A stretch of DNA of 64,000 bases, from positions 434,001 through 498,000 of the forward strand of contig NZ_QLMC01000003.1 in NCBI RefSeq assembly GCF_003259745.1, read 5' to 3'. Position numbers and translations under genes: made by a program. Below the pieces are notes generated by a model. The model was given only the letters and a program-made list of their open reading frames with translations. It ran no database searches and was not told the DNA's origin. This DNA comes from Larkinella arboricola. Lineage in GTDB: Bacteria > Bacteroidota > Bacteroidia > Cytophagales > Spirosomataceae. Shown here piece by piece: positions 1 to 8,255 of the stretch; position 1 is the first letter of the stretch, and each line of letters begins with the position of its first letter.

Positions 1-72
1 GGATAAATAGGCTCGGAAATACCGTTCCAAACCGTTACTTTTCTGTTTCCAGCCAACACCCTGTCAATAGAA

Positions 73-552
73 ATGCACGGACTCGTTCGTTTTCTGATCC
101 GAAACAAGATCGCCATCCTCTACGGTATTTCGCTGGCGTTGCTGTTGTTTCTGTTGAAATGGCTGGAACTCCGGTTTTTGATCGTCAACCACGCCATCGA
201 AATTTATGTTGGTGCCATTGCCCTGCTCTTTACGGGTTTAGGCATCTGGCTAGCGCAAAAGCTGACCCGCCCCAAAGTAGAAACCGTTGTTGTCGAAAAA
301 GCCGTTTATCAACCCACCCCGCCGGTTTTCAGCCTGAACGAAGAAGCACTCGACAAAACCGGTTTGAGCAAACGGGAGCTGGAAGTGCTACAACTGATCG
401 CCGAAGGATTGAGCAATCAGGAAATCGCAGCCCGTCTGTTCGTATCGCTCAATACCGTCAAAACGCATTCGTCGAATGTGCTGGAAAAACTGGATGTAAA
501 ACGTCGGACGCAGGCCGTCGAAAAAGCCAGACGGCTCCGTCTGATTCCCTGA
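73..552 (+). CDS. Membrane-anchored LuxR-type HTH regulator
   Basis: Predicted transcription regulator of 159 residues. Two hydrophobic segments (about residues 11-31 and 41-60) suggest it sits in the inner membrane. The C-terminal third (about 95-155) is a LuxR/GerE helix-turn-helix, recognisable by LSKRELEVLQLIAEG, the NQEIAARLFVS recognition region and NTVKTHSSNVLEKL. There is no receiver domain, so it is not a classical two-component regulator; what it senses is unknown. A DUF4199 membrane protein gene follows 113 bp downstream in the same direction, an arrangement I believe is common in Cytophagales, so the two may act together. The HTH call is strong. Membrane anchoring is inferred from hydrophobicity. 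Confidence 0.85.
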   Translation: MHGLVRFLIRNKIAILYGISLALLLFLLKWLELRFLIVNHAIEIYVGAIALLFTGLGIWLAQKLTRPKVETVVVEKAVYQPTPPVFSLNEEALDKTGLSKRELEVLQLIAEGLSNQEIAARLFVSLNTVKTHSSNVLEKLDVKRRTQAVEKARRLRLIP

Positions 553-665
553 TGGCAATCCTTCTTAAGTAGGATTTTCAGGCCAGACTGGCTAAATCAC
601 CCGAAAGAATGAGCGCCAAATCAGCCTGACGACCCACTTTTGCCCCGATATCAACTTCCTTCCTC

Positions 666-1196
666 ATGAAAAAAATCATTCTGATTTGCGGACTCATCGC
701 CGGTTTTATCCTCACCGCGACGATGATCATTTCGACGGCCCTATGCTACGCTAACGAAAATTTCGAAAGCAACATGGCGCTGGGCTACGCGTCGATGGTG
801 CTGGCGTTTTCACTGATTTTTGTAGGCATTAAAAACTACCGGGACAACTACAACCACCGCGTGATTTCGTTCGGAAAAGCGTTTAAAATCGGTTTGTCTA
901 TCACCCTGATTGCCTCCACAATGTATGTGCTCGTCTGGCTGATTGATTATTACGTATTTATGCCGGATTTCATGGATAAATACACAGCGCATGTTCTGAA
1001 AGAAGCCAAAACCGCCGGGGCCAGTGCGGCAGAACTTGCGACAAAAGCCGACGAAATGAAAAGTTATCAGGAAATGTATAAAAACCCGTTGCTGGTGGTT
1101 TTGCTAACCTATTCCGAAGTGCTACCGATTGGTTTGGTTATCTCACTGATTTGTGCATTCCTCCTTAAAAAGAACAACCAGACGCAGCCGGCTTAA
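666..1196 (+). CDS. DUF4199 family membrane protein
   Basis: Protein of 176 residues with four hydrophobic segments (about 5-27, 38-57, 72-95 and 140-165), matching the layout of the DUF4199 family of uncharacterised Bacteroidetes inner-membrane proteins. A soluble stretch rich in Glu, Lys and Ala (about 105-138) lies between the third and fourth segments. The start at 666 gives a typical MKKIILICG membrane-insertion N-terminus. The gene lies downstream of a membrane-anchored LuxR-type regulator. No enzymatic motif is visible and the function is unknown. Confidence 0.75.
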   Translation: MKKIILICGLIAGFILTATMIISTALCYANENFESNMALGYASMVLAFSLIFVGIKNYRDNYNHRVISFGKAFKIGLSITLIASTMYVLVWLIDYYVFMPDFMDKYTAHVLKEAKTAGASAAELATKADEMKSYQEMYKNPLLVVLLTYSEVLPIGLVISLICAFLLKKNNQTQPA

Positions 1197-1273
1197 AGGG
1201 CCATGAAGAACCCTGGCGGTTTTTGGCGAAACCTGCGGCATCTGGTTCAGCTTCATCAGGTATAAAACAAAAA

Positions 1274-1301
1274 AGGCGAAACAGAAATTTCTGTTTCGCC
1301 T
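1274..1301 (-). terminator. Rho-independent terminator of tRNA-Pro
   Basis: A perfect 14-bp inverted repeat with almost no loop (arms 1274-1287 and 1288-1301) is followed on the minus strand by a T-rich tract at 1264-1273. It lies immediately 3' of the minus-strand tRNA-Pro, so it is the tRNA terminator. Confidence 0.85.
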
Positions 1302-1310
1302 GTAGGCCAG

Positions 1311-1384
1311 TCGGGATGGCGGGATTCGAACCCACGACCCCTTGCACCCCATGCAAGTACACTACCTGGCTGTGCTACATCCCG
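1311..1384 (-). tRNA. tRNA-Pro (anticodon GGG)
   Basis: On the minus strand the sequence folds as a complete cloverleaf. The 7-bp acceptor stem is CGGGATG/CATCCCG with discriminator A. The anticodon arm is CTTGC-ATGGGGT-GCAAG with U33, anticodon GGG and G37, as expected for proline. The T-loop is TTCGAAT. CCA is not encoded. A -7-like box at 1394-1401 precedes it and a strong terminator follows at 1274-1301, so it appears to be a single-gene transcript. Confidence 0.95.
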
Positions 1385-1393
1385 AATCGGGTG

Positions 1394-1401
1394 CAAATAT
1401 A
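1394..1401 (-). promoter_or_regulatory. -7 box for tRNA-Pro
   Basis: Read on the minus strand this is TATATTTG, an exact match to the Bacteroidetes TAnnTTTG box, ending about 10 nt before the first tRNA base. I do not see a clear -33 element. Confidence 0.55.
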
Positions 1402-1427
1402 CAAAAGTTACGCACACTGCATAGTAC

Positions 1428-1479
1428 CTGCGCACGAAAGTTGGCGAAGGAGTAGTTTTTCACCAACTTTCGTGCGCAG
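1428..1479 (-). terminator. Long hairpin after the M1 peptidase gene
   Basis: A perfect 17-bp inverted repeat (1428-1444 with 1463-1479) and an 18-nt loop lie just past the stop of the minus-strand M1 peptidase. No T-run follows, so it may act as a transcript-end stabiliser rather than a classical terminator. It resembles in design the other long hairpins at gene borders in this window. Confidence 0.6.
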
Positions 1480-1485
1480 ATCCGT

Positions 1486-3879
1486 TTAATTTTTGTTAGC
1501 TCCCCCCTGACGAGCCGGTGGCTGTGTGGCCGGGCGCTGCTCCTGCATCGGGTTGGTGGGACGTCGGCTCTGCTGCTTGAACAACTGGAAACGCGTCGGC
1601 TTCGACACCCGTGGGAATGAATTATTGTCGGTATCGATGTCGGCAATTTCCTGGAAGGGGTCCAGCGTCCACTGCACCACCCGCTTTGAGGTGGCAATCA
1701 CCTTCTGAATCTGCGCATCATTGAACCGCCAGATCTCGGCCGGAAAACGAGCCACCGAATCCGTACCGTCTTCAAACTCCATGCGGATAATCACCGGCAT
1801 CGGTAAGCCGCCTTTGTTCTTCAGCGTCAGCGTGTAAAAATTATTTTTTGATTCCAGTGTCTTGCGCTCTTCATCTGACAAGCTCGCCAGGTATGCCTGA
1901 TACCGCTGCTTATCGGCTTCCGTCACCGCAAACGGGTCGTAGCTGTTGTAAAAATCCTTCATCGTCGAATCCTGAGCAACCACGGTTTGATCTTTGGTAG
2001 CCGCATCGCGGATCTTACTCATGGTCTTGGCTTTAGCCTCGGCTTCAGCACGGGCCAAGGCTTTTTCGACTTCGGGGTTCTGGGTGTTGACCGTAAACCA
2101 GTCCACTTCGACCAAATCCTGATCGACGGGCTCGACGCCGTAGAACCAGCCTTTCCAGAACCAGTCCAGATCAACGCCCGAGGCATCTTCCATCGTGCGG
2201 AAGAAGTCGGCGGGGGTGGGGTTCTTAAACTTCCAGCGGTTGGCATATTCTTTAAAAGCGTAGTCGAACAGCTCGCGACCCATGACGGTTTCCCGCAGAA
2301 TGTTTAGGGCCGTAGCCGGTTTTGCGTAGGCGTTCGGCCCCAGACTAATCACGTTCTCGGATGAGGTCATTATCGGGGACAAAACCGACTTGTCAGATTT
2401 CATGTAGTCGACAATCTGGTTGGGCTCACCGCGACGGGTCGGAAATTTGTAATCCCACTCTTTTTCGGCCAGGTACTGACAGAATGTATTCAGCCCTTCG
2501 TCCATCCAGGCCCATTGCCGCTCGTCGGAATTGACGATCATCGGGAAAAAGTTGTGGCCCACTTCGTGAATAATCACTCCGATCATGCCAGCTTTTACCG
2601 CTTCCGAATAGGTGCCATCCGGTTCGGGTCGACCGCCGTTGAAGCTGATCATCGGATATTCCATGCCACCGCCCGGCGTACCGTGGCACGAAATGGCCAC
2701 TGGATACGGGTATTTGAAGGTGCGGTTTCCGTACGATTTCAGCGTATGCTCAACGGCCCGCGTCGAATACTGCTCCCACAATGGGTTACCTTCTTTGGGG
2801 TAGAACGACATACTCCAGATTTTCTTGCCGTCGCCGTAGACATCGGTTTGCATGGCATCCCAGATGAATTTGCGCGAGGAGGCAAAAGCAAAATCCCGCA
2901 CGTTATCGGCTTTGTAAATCCAGGTTTTCTTGCCCGTCGGTTTGCCTTTTTCGGCGGCCTCGGCTTCGGCCTGTGTTACAATCACAACGGGGGTTTTGGC
3001 GTTAGCGGCTTTCTGCATCCGTTGTTGCTGCGTGGGCGTCAGTACCTGTTTGTAGTTCTGACACTCGCCCGATGCCGCTACGATATGGTCGTTGGGCACG
3101 GTGATGGCTACTTTGTAGTTACCGAAAATGAGCGTAAACTCGCCCTGACCCAGAAACTGCTTGTGCTGCCAGCCGTTCACATCGTCGTAAGCCGCCAGAC
3201 GCGGAAACCAGTGCGCGATGAAGTAGTTGTAGTTGCCGTCTTTCGGAAAGTATTCATACCCGCTGCGGCCGTAATACTCCGTAATCAGGTAGTTCCAGTC
3301 AACGCCAAATGAGAAGTTCTGCCCCGTTTTCAACGGTGTGGGCAGGTCGATGCGCATCATGGTTCCGTTGATGGTGTACTTCAACGGTTTTCCGGCTTTG
3401 TCTTTCACCGCCGTGATCTTATAACCGTATTCCCGATCCGGACCGCTGTTTCGGCCTGCCCGGCCGCCGGTGGCCGTCAGCGCACTCAAAGAAGCCGCTG
3501 ACATCCCGTTTTCATTTACACTTCCGGTCCGGGTAACTCCGCCGATGGAGCCTTTTTCGAACAGGTTCTGCTCCAGTTGCAGCCAGATATATTTCAGTTC
3601 ATCGGGCGAGCTATTAAAGTAAGTGATCGTTTCTGATCCGATAATTTTCTGGTTGGCGTCGTCGAGTTCAACCTTGATATCGTAGTCGGCGCGGTTCTGG
3701 AAAAAATCCCGGCCCGGTGAGCCCGAAGCCGTGCGAAACGTATTGGGCGTCGGCAACAACGGTCCCATCTGTTCAAAGCGGTCGTTGGCCTTGTAATTGG
3801 GCGATGGCTGCAATTGGGCCTTAGCACCAAATACAATTGCGGTCAATCCCGCAACCAATACATGAAATCTAAATTTCAT
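1486..3879 (-). CDS. Secreted M1 family zinc metallopeptidase
   Basis: Protein of 797 residues with an N-terminal signal peptide (MKFRFHVLVAGL to about residue 22). The zinc site is intact: HEVGH at 438-442 and the third ligand Glu461 in WMDEGLNTF. Upstream, GGGMEYP is the substrate-binding equivalent of the GxMEN motif. The M1 catalytic domain spans roughly residues 45-600; the C-terminal part is lineage specific and ends in a Pro/Gln/Arg-rich tail. The enzyme probably cleaves N-terminal residues from peptides outside the cytoplasm. It is transcribed alone on the minus strand, with a 17-bp hairpin beyond its stop. Substrate specificity cannot be read from the sequence. Confidence 0.92.
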   Translation of the reverse strand: MKFRFHVLVAGLTAIVFGAKAQLQPSPNYKANDRFEQMGPLLPTPNTFRTASGSPGRDFFQNRADYDIKVELDDANQKIIGSETITYFNSSPDELKYIWLQLEQNLFEKGSIGGVTRTGSVNENGMSAASLSALTATGGRAGRNSGPDREYGYKITAVKDKAGKPLKYTINGTMMRIDLPTPLKTGQNFSFGVDWNYLITEYYGRSGYEYFPKDGNYNYFIAHWFPRLAAYDDVNGWQHKQFLGQGEFTLIFGNYKVAITVPNDHIVAASGECQNYKQVLTPTQQQRMQKAANAKTPVVIVTQAEAEAAEKGKPTGKKTWIYKADNVRDFAFASSRKFIWDAMQTDVYGDGKKIWSMSFYPKEGNPLWEQYSTRAVEHTLKSYGNRTFKYPYPVAISCHGTPGGGMEYPMISFNGGRPEPDGTYSEAVKAGMIGVIIHEVGHNFFPMIVNSDERQWAWMDEGLNTFCQYLAEKEWDYKFPTRRGEPNQIVDYMKSDKSVLSPIMTSSENVISLGPNAYAKPATALNILRETVMGRELFDYAFKEYANRWKFKNPTPADFFRTMEDASGVDLDWFWKGWFYGVEPVDQDLVEVDWFTVNTQNPEVEKALARAEAEAKAKTMSKIRDAATKDQTVVAQDSTMKDFYNSYDPFAVTEADKQRYQAYLASLSDEERKTLESKNNFYTLTLKNKGGLPMPVIIRMEFEDGTDSVARFPAEIWRFNDAQIQKVIATSKRVVQWTLDPFQEIADIDTDNNSFPRVSKPTRFQLFKQQSRRPTNPMQEQRPATQPPARQGGANKN

Positions 3880-4090
3880 AGTTAGGTGTCAAAATAAAAT
3901 TTGTGATGAATGTAGCAATGAAATTACGAAAAAGCCTTTAACTATAGGTATCCGATAAACGTCCGGAAAGCCATAGCTATTAAAGATTCTATTTATACTT
4001 TTTATTTTCCTAGTCCACAAGTCCCTGAACCTAAGAATAAACGCAAATCCGTGTTTGATTTGCCGCTATTCGTTCAATGAACTGCGTGCA

Positions 4091-4699
4091 TCAGAAAAGC
4101 CCGGCGAGGTATTCGTTGCCGATAATTAACGAAAGCGCCATTCCAACCACAATACCGGAAACAACCAGATTCCAGTCGTGCCGACGAACCCGCATTAGTT
4201 CGATCAGGAAAAAGGCGGCTACAAGCACGGCGATCACAATAAAAATCTGTCCTAGTTCCAGACCCAGATTGAAGGCAAACAACGGTTTAATAATGCCGGA
4301 CTCCTGCCCCAGCAGACTCCGCAGGTAATTGGAAAAACCCATCCCGTGAATCAGGCCGAACACCAAAGCCAGCACATACCGCCCCGGCGCCTGTTTGGGA
4401 TGTTCAGTAAACAGGCTTTTGGGAACTTTGTAAAACAAGTTTGTAACGGCCGTAATCAGGATGGTTACCGGAATAAGCAGTTCGATCAAATCCGTGCTGT
4501 AATTGATGACCTGCAAGGTGGCCAGCGCCAGCGTAAGCGAGTGACCGATCGTGAAAGCCGTCACCAGAATCAGGACCTGTTTCCACTGGTTAATCGTATA
4601 AATGGCGCACAGCGCGATAACAAATAAAATGTGGTCGTAGCCACCCGGATCGGTAATGTGCGAGAAGCCCAGTTGGAGGTAAGCCCAGAATTCACTCAT
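4091..4699 (-). CDS. HupE/UreJ family membrane protein
   Basis: Protein of 202 residues, almost entirely membrane-embedded (about six or seven segments). The N-terminal part HITDPGGYDHILFVIAL and the following FTIGHSLTLALA carry the conserved His/Asp pattern of HupE/UreJ proteins, proposed nickel or metal permeases. No hydrogenase or urease gene is nearby, so a role in nickel supply is not supported by context. The gene stands alone between two unrelated genes; the next gene starts divergently only a few hundred bases away. Family call good, substrate unknown. Confidence 0.8.
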   Translation of the reverse strand: MSEFWAYLQLGFSHITDPGGYDHILFVIALCAIYTINQWKQVLILVTAFTIGHSLTLALATLQVINYSTDLIELLIPVTILITAVTNLFYKVPKSLFTEHPKQAPGRYVLALVFGLIHGMGFSNYLRSLLGQESGIIKPLFAFNLGLELGQIFIVIAVLVAAFFLIELMRVRRHDWNLVVSGIVVGMALSLIIGNEYLAGLF

Positions 4700-4814
4700 A
4701 CGGCAGATTGATGCTATTTAATGGAGTTGGGGATAGAATAGTTCGGTGGAATTCCGCAAAAATAGAAAGTTTGTCTATTCAGACCTACTTTACAATCGGT
4801 AACTACAGATTGCC

Positions 4815-4832
4815 TTGTACTTTTGCGGAATA
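4815..4832 (+). promoter_or_regulatory. -7 promoter region of the dehydrogenase gene
   Basis: Contains TACTTTTG (4818-4825), an exact TAnnTTTG box, 41 bp before the chosen start codon. The 18-mer TTGTACTTTTGCGGAATA is repeated exactly at 21371-21388 in front of an unrelated gene. Confidence 0.6.
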
Positions 4833-4866
4833 TACGTTTGTTCGCCCAACAACATTCCTCTTACCC

Positions 4867-5838
4867 ATGCAAACCGTTACCTTCTCGTCCATTGGCAAAC
4901 CGACCGACGTTCTCCGGGTTATTGAAGCCCCGTTACCCGAACCAGGACCCGGTGAGGTCCGGATCAAAGTCATCGCCAGTCCGATCAATCCGTCGGATCT
5001 GTTGTTTGTCCAGAATATGTACGGCACCCAGCCCGAATTGCCTTCCGGAACGGGTTTTGAAGGCGTCGGCATTGTCGACAAACTGGGCGAAGGCGTTACC
5101 ATGCGCACGGGCATCCGAGTGAGCTTTACAGCCATCGGAGCCTGGTCGGAATACGTGCTGGCCAACCAGCGCAGTCTGATTCCGGTGCCCGATGCACTGT
5201 CCGACGAGGTAGCCGCCCAATTGTTTGTCAACCCGTTCTCGGCCTACGCCATGGTGGAAGAGTCGGGCCTTCAGCCGGGGCAGTGGGTGCTGCTGACAGC
5301 CGCCGGATCGTCGTTCAGCAAACTGGTGATCCAGTTGTGCAAAATGAAAGGAATTCAGACCATCGGTACGGTCCGGCACAACGACCTTGATCACGAACTG
5401 AAAGCCCTCGGATTAACCGAAATTATCAATACCGAAAAGGAAAAACTCACAACCCGCGTCAAAGCCATTACGCAGGGGCGGGGCGTTTCGTGTGTGCTGG
5501 AAGCCGTGGGCGGCAACACCACATCCGACGCGCTGAAATGCCTGGCCAAAGGCGGTACGATGCTGCTCTACGGGGTGCTGAGTCTGCAAAACCCGTCGCT
5601 CAATGCGGGGCTGATTATTTTCCGGGAACTCACCATCAAAGGATTCTGGCTGACCGACTGGATGCGCCGGGTCGACAGCCAGAAGCGGCAGAGTGTGGCC
5701 CGCAATGTGCTTACGCTGCTCGTAAGCGGCCAGATTCAGTTACCGGTCGAAGCAACGTATCCGCTTACCGACCTGAAAAAAGCCATTGAACACAGCGAAC
5801 GGGCCGGACGACGCGGAAAGATTCTGTTAAAAGCCTAA
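4867..5838 (+). CDS. Enoyl-reductase-like zinc-independent MDR dehydrogenase
   Basis: NAD(P)H-dependent oxidoreductase of the medium-chain dehydrogenase/reductase superfamily, 323 residues. The N-terminal GroES-like domain has SPINPSDLLFVQN followed by GTGFEGVG, typical of the 2-enoyl thioester reductase/quinone oxidoreductase branch; structural zinc cysteines are absent. The Rossmann part has LTAAGSSFSKLVIQLCK (nucleotide-binding turn) and VLEAVGGNTT. An in-frame ATG exists upstream at 4708, but the start at 4867 is preferred because the family N-terminus MQTVTFSSIG begins here and the promoter box at 4818-4825 lies between the two. Likely reduces an enoyl thioester or quinone; the exact substrate is unclear. 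Confidence 0.82.
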   Translation: MQTVTFSSIGKPTDVLRVIEAPLPEPGPGEVRIKVIASPINPSDLLFVQNMYGTQPELPSGTGFEGVGIVDKLGEGVTMRTGIRVSFTAIGAWSEYVLANQRSLIPVPDALSDEVAAQLFVNPFSAYAMVEESGLQPGQWVLLTAAGSSFSKLVIQLCKMKGIQTIGTVRHNDLDHELKALGLTEIINTEKEKLTTRVKAITQGRGVSCVLEAVGGNTTSDALKCLAKGGTMLLYGVLSLQNPSLNAGLIIFRELTIKGFWLTDWMRRVDSQKRQSVARNVLTLLVSGQIQLPVEATYPLTDLKKAIEHSERAGRRGKILLKA

Positions 5839-5991
5839 ATACTAAGTTTTCTAACCATTTCTCTGTATTGTTTCGTTATATTTGGACACGTATCATTTAC
5901 AATAAATCCGGCCAGAAAGGCGTTGACAAACCAAGGCTTCTGCACCGGTTTAGTGGCAACGATAAAACCGATTATCTGATTTACAGCGCAC

Positions 5992-6696
5992 ATGATTCTA
6001 TTACAAGTTCCGACGACGGGTACCTCAGCCGTCGATTCTACGGCAGCCGCAGCTCCGGCCCAAAGTATGCAACTCTTCGATCTGGTCGCCAAAGGCGGTT
6101 GGGTCATGGTCCCGATCTCCATCCTGTTTTTTCTGACGTTGTACCTCATTATCGAGCGCTGGCTGTTTATTCGCAGCAATACCCGCGTCGACGATAATTT
6201 CATCGACAACGTGAAGGATATGGTGATGCAGGGCAATATTAAATCCGCCGAATCCTTCTGTAAAAACCAGCGGAATTCCATTGGCCGGATTTTTGAAAAA
6301 GCCGTGGGACGCATCGGTTCACCCATTAAGGACATTGAAGGAACGCTGGAAACCGTCGGACAGATTGAGTTGTCGCGGCTGGAACGGAACCTGGGTTATC
6401 TGGGGATAATTGCCGGTATTGCGCCGATGCTCGGTTTTATCGGTACCATTTCGGGGATTATCCGGATTTTCTACGACATTTCGCTGTCGGACAACATCAG
6501 CGTCGGAATTATCGCCGGTGGTCTTTATGAAAAAATGATCACGTCCGGTGCCGGTCTGATTGTGGGGGTTATTGCCTACACCGGCTACCACCTGCTTAAC
6601 ATGCTCATTGAGAAGTTCACGCTGAAGCTGGAAGTCAACTCGTTCGAGTTTATGGAAGTGTTGCAGAAACCAACCGAAGCCGCGCGGGTTCGATAA
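5992..6696 (+). CDS. exbB: MotA/TolQ/ExbB family proton channel protein
   Basis: Protein of 234 residues with three membrane segments: about 36-58, then GIIAGIAPMLGFIGTISGII at about 140-165, and a third at about 175-200. The second and third segments carry the conserved ExbB/TolQ signature. It probably forms the proton-conducting stator that energises outer-membrane transport with the ExbD protein encoded 91 bp downstream. No tonB gene is adjacent. A TonB-dependent receptor is encoded 22 kb away at 28943-31963. The Ala/Pro-rich N-terminus precedes the first membrane segment. Confidence 0.9.
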   Translation: MILLQVPTTGTSAVDSTAAAAPAQSMQLFDLVAKGGWVMVPISILFFLTLYLIIERWLFIRSNTRVDDNFIDNVKDMVMQGNIKSAESFCKNQRNSIGRIFEKAVGRIGSPIKDIEGTLETVGQIELSRLERNLGYLGIIAGIAPMLGFIGTISGIIRIFYDISLSDNISVGIIAGGLYEKMITSGAGLIVGVIAYTGYHLLNMLIEKFTLKLEVNSFEFMEVLQKPTEAARVR

Positions 6697-6706
6697 ATTT
6701 TAAGTT

Positions 6707-6767
6707 AGACAAGAGAAGATAGACCGGAGATAAAAGACCGTTTATAACCCTCTTTTGTCTCTTGTCT
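6707..6767 (+). repeat. Inverted repeat between exbB and exbD
   Basis: Arms AGACAAGAGA (6707-6716) and TCTCTTGTCT (6758-6767) are perfect complements across a 41-nt loop. Related sequence (GACAAGAGAAGA and CTCTTGTCTTT blocks) recurs in the palindrome at 9354-9424, so the two may belong to one dispersed family. Confidence 0.55.
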
Positions 6768-6787
6768 TTATTCTATCCTCTCCTTCT

Positions 6788-7180
6788 ATGAAATTCAGAA
6801 GAAAAAATAAATTTGTCGCCGAGGTGGCCACCTCTTCCCTGAACGACATCATGTTCTTCCTGCTGTTGTTCTTTTTGATTATCTCGACGGTAGCCAACCC
6901 GAACGTTATCAAACTGATGCTGCCGAAAGCGTCGTCTTCGCAGCAATTGAGCAAAAAACAGGTGACCCTTTCCGTTGACGCCGAGAAACGGTATTTTATC
7001 GATAAAACCCCGGTATCGCCCGAAAACCTGGAAATGGAGCTACAGGCGGTGATGAAAGACGTAGCCGAACCGACAATTGTAGTGCGGGTGGATAAAACCT
7101 TGGCCGTTCAGGATCTGGTTGACATTCTGCAAACGGGTGCCAAGCTGAACATTAGAATGGTGATGGCCACCTCAAAATAA
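6788..7180 (+). CDS. exbD: ExbD/TolR family biopolymer transport protein
   Basis: Protein of 130 residues with one membrane segment (about 21-40) preceded by SLND; Asp20 sits at the position of the proton-translocating Asp of ExbD/TolR. The remainder is the periplasmic domain with the usual TVVRVDK-like pattern (IVVRVDKTLAVQDLVDIL). The start at 6788 is preferred over an upstream ATG at 6755 because the family begins with a basic MKFRRKNKF stretch. It follows exbB after 91 bp containing an inverted repeat and ends at a terminator (7203-7227), so exbB-exbD looks like a two-gene unit. Confidence 0.9.
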   Translation: MKFRRKNKFVAEVATSSLNDIMFFLLLFFLIISTVANPNVIKLMLPKASSSQQLSKKQVTLSVDAEKRYFIDKTPVSPENLEMELQAVMKDVAEPTIVVRVDKTLAVQDLVDILQTGAKLNIRMVMATSK

Positions 7181-7202
7181 TTCAGACCATCAGCAATACA
7201 GA

Positions 7203-7227
7203 GACCGGCGAGCCCTGCTTACCGGTC
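7203..7227 (+). terminator. Terminator after exbD
   Basis: Hairpin GACCGG/CCGGTC (7203-7208 with 7222-7227) followed by a T-rich tract to 7236, between the convergent exbD and apbE genes. Confidence 0.7.
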
Positions 7228-8247
7228 TTTTTCTTTTGATGTCCAACGGGTCAGTTTACCGCTTCGGTTTTCGGCGACCCAGACCGTTACACCCGGAAAT
7301 CGTTTTATCAGGCGCCTGCTTTTCCGGATTCCAGCCACACTGAATACTTTGGTCAGGGCGTCGGCCTGCGTACCGTCGGGGGCCAGAACCGTCGTCTGAA
7401 CATGGTGGAGCAACCCCAAACCCGTCCGCGGATTCATCAGATGCGAATACCGTTTGCCCTGGTGTTCGAGATACCGGTAGGTAGCGCCGGAAGCCGTAAT
7501 ACCGATGTTTTTCAGCAGCAAGGTGGTGGTATCTGCGCCAAAACCCGTCAGTACCCGCCAGCCCGATTCGCCCGGTGGCGGTTCGCTCACCCGAATATCC
7601 CCGCCAATATCCAGCAGGGCCGATTGGATGCCCATTTGCTGAAGCACCTTCATGCCTTCGTCGTTGGCAAATCCCTGACCAATTCCGCCCACGTCCAGCC
7701 GCATTCCCGCTTTTTTCAGGCTAATTTTCCGGCCCACCGAATCAAACCGGATATACCGGTAATTGACCAGCCGGTGTGCTTTTCTCAATTCCGCTTTGGA
7801 GGGAAAGATTTTCCGCCGAACGGCCCGGCGCCAGAGCTGCGACAAGGGTCCAATGGTGGGGTCATACAAACCGTCTGACTTGCGGGCCATCAGGACGGCT
7901 TTCAGAAGAACGTCGTACAAATACGGCGAAACACTGACCCACTGCCCCGAACCCGCCGTGGCCGAAAGCCGGTTGATCTCGCTACCGTCCAGGTAATCAC
8001 TCATGACCCCATTCAGGGAATCCATCCGGGCGTCCACCGCCCGACGAACCCGTTGGGCCGTGCTATCGTCCGGGGCGTAAAAAACTTTACGGTATTCGGT
8101 TCCGAACAGGCCCCGATCAAACGTATACCGTTTCAACGACTGGGCCTGCGTTTGCCAGCCAAGGAGCGTGAAGCAAAACAACAGGCAAGCCGTAATCCGC
8201 CCCGGGCCGAAAACCGTTTGTCGTTGATGGATTGCAGGATTGACCAA
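7219..8247 (-). CDS. apbE: ApbE-like FAD:protein FMN transferase
   Basis: Protein of 342 residues, predicted exported flavin transferase that attaches FMN to Thr/Ser of target proteins using FAD. A hydrophobic segment (about 16-31) ending QTQAQ suggests a signal peptide. Family motifs: YLDGSEINRL, LDVGGIGQGFA (FAD binding), LDIGGDIRV and TQADALTKV. The motif usually written HIIDPxTG reads HLMNPRTG here, an Asp-to-Asn change. The start is TTG at 8245-8247; I see no ATG before residue 73, so a non-ATG start is needed. It lies 8 bp after aroC, in the same direction, suggesting co-transcription from batD-aroC. Confidence 0.85.
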   Translation of the reverse strand: MVNPAIHQRQTVFGPGRITACLLFCFTLLGWQTQAQSLKRYTFDRGLFGTEYRKVFYAPDDSTAQRVRRAVDARMDSLNGVMSDYLDGSEINRLSATAGSGQWVSVSPYLYDVLLKAVLMARKSDGLYDPTIGPLSQLWRRAVRRKIFPSKAELRKAHRLVNYRYIRFDSVGRKISLKKAGMRLDVGGIGQGFANDEGMKVLQQMGIQSALLDIGGDIRVSEPPPGESGWRVLTGFGADTTTLLLKNIGITASGATYRYLEHQGKRYSHLMNPRTGLGLLHHVQTTVLAPDGTQADALTKVFSVAGIRKSRRLIKRFPGVTVWVAENRSGKLTRWTSKEKDR

Positions 8248-8255
8248 AACCGTTG

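Noticed and set aside
2515-3312. Long plus-strand open frame of 265 codons inside the M1 peptidase gene.
   Set aside because: It is the antisense frame of a well-supported coding sequence with intact zinc motif, has no recognisable domain and arises from GC-rich codon bias.
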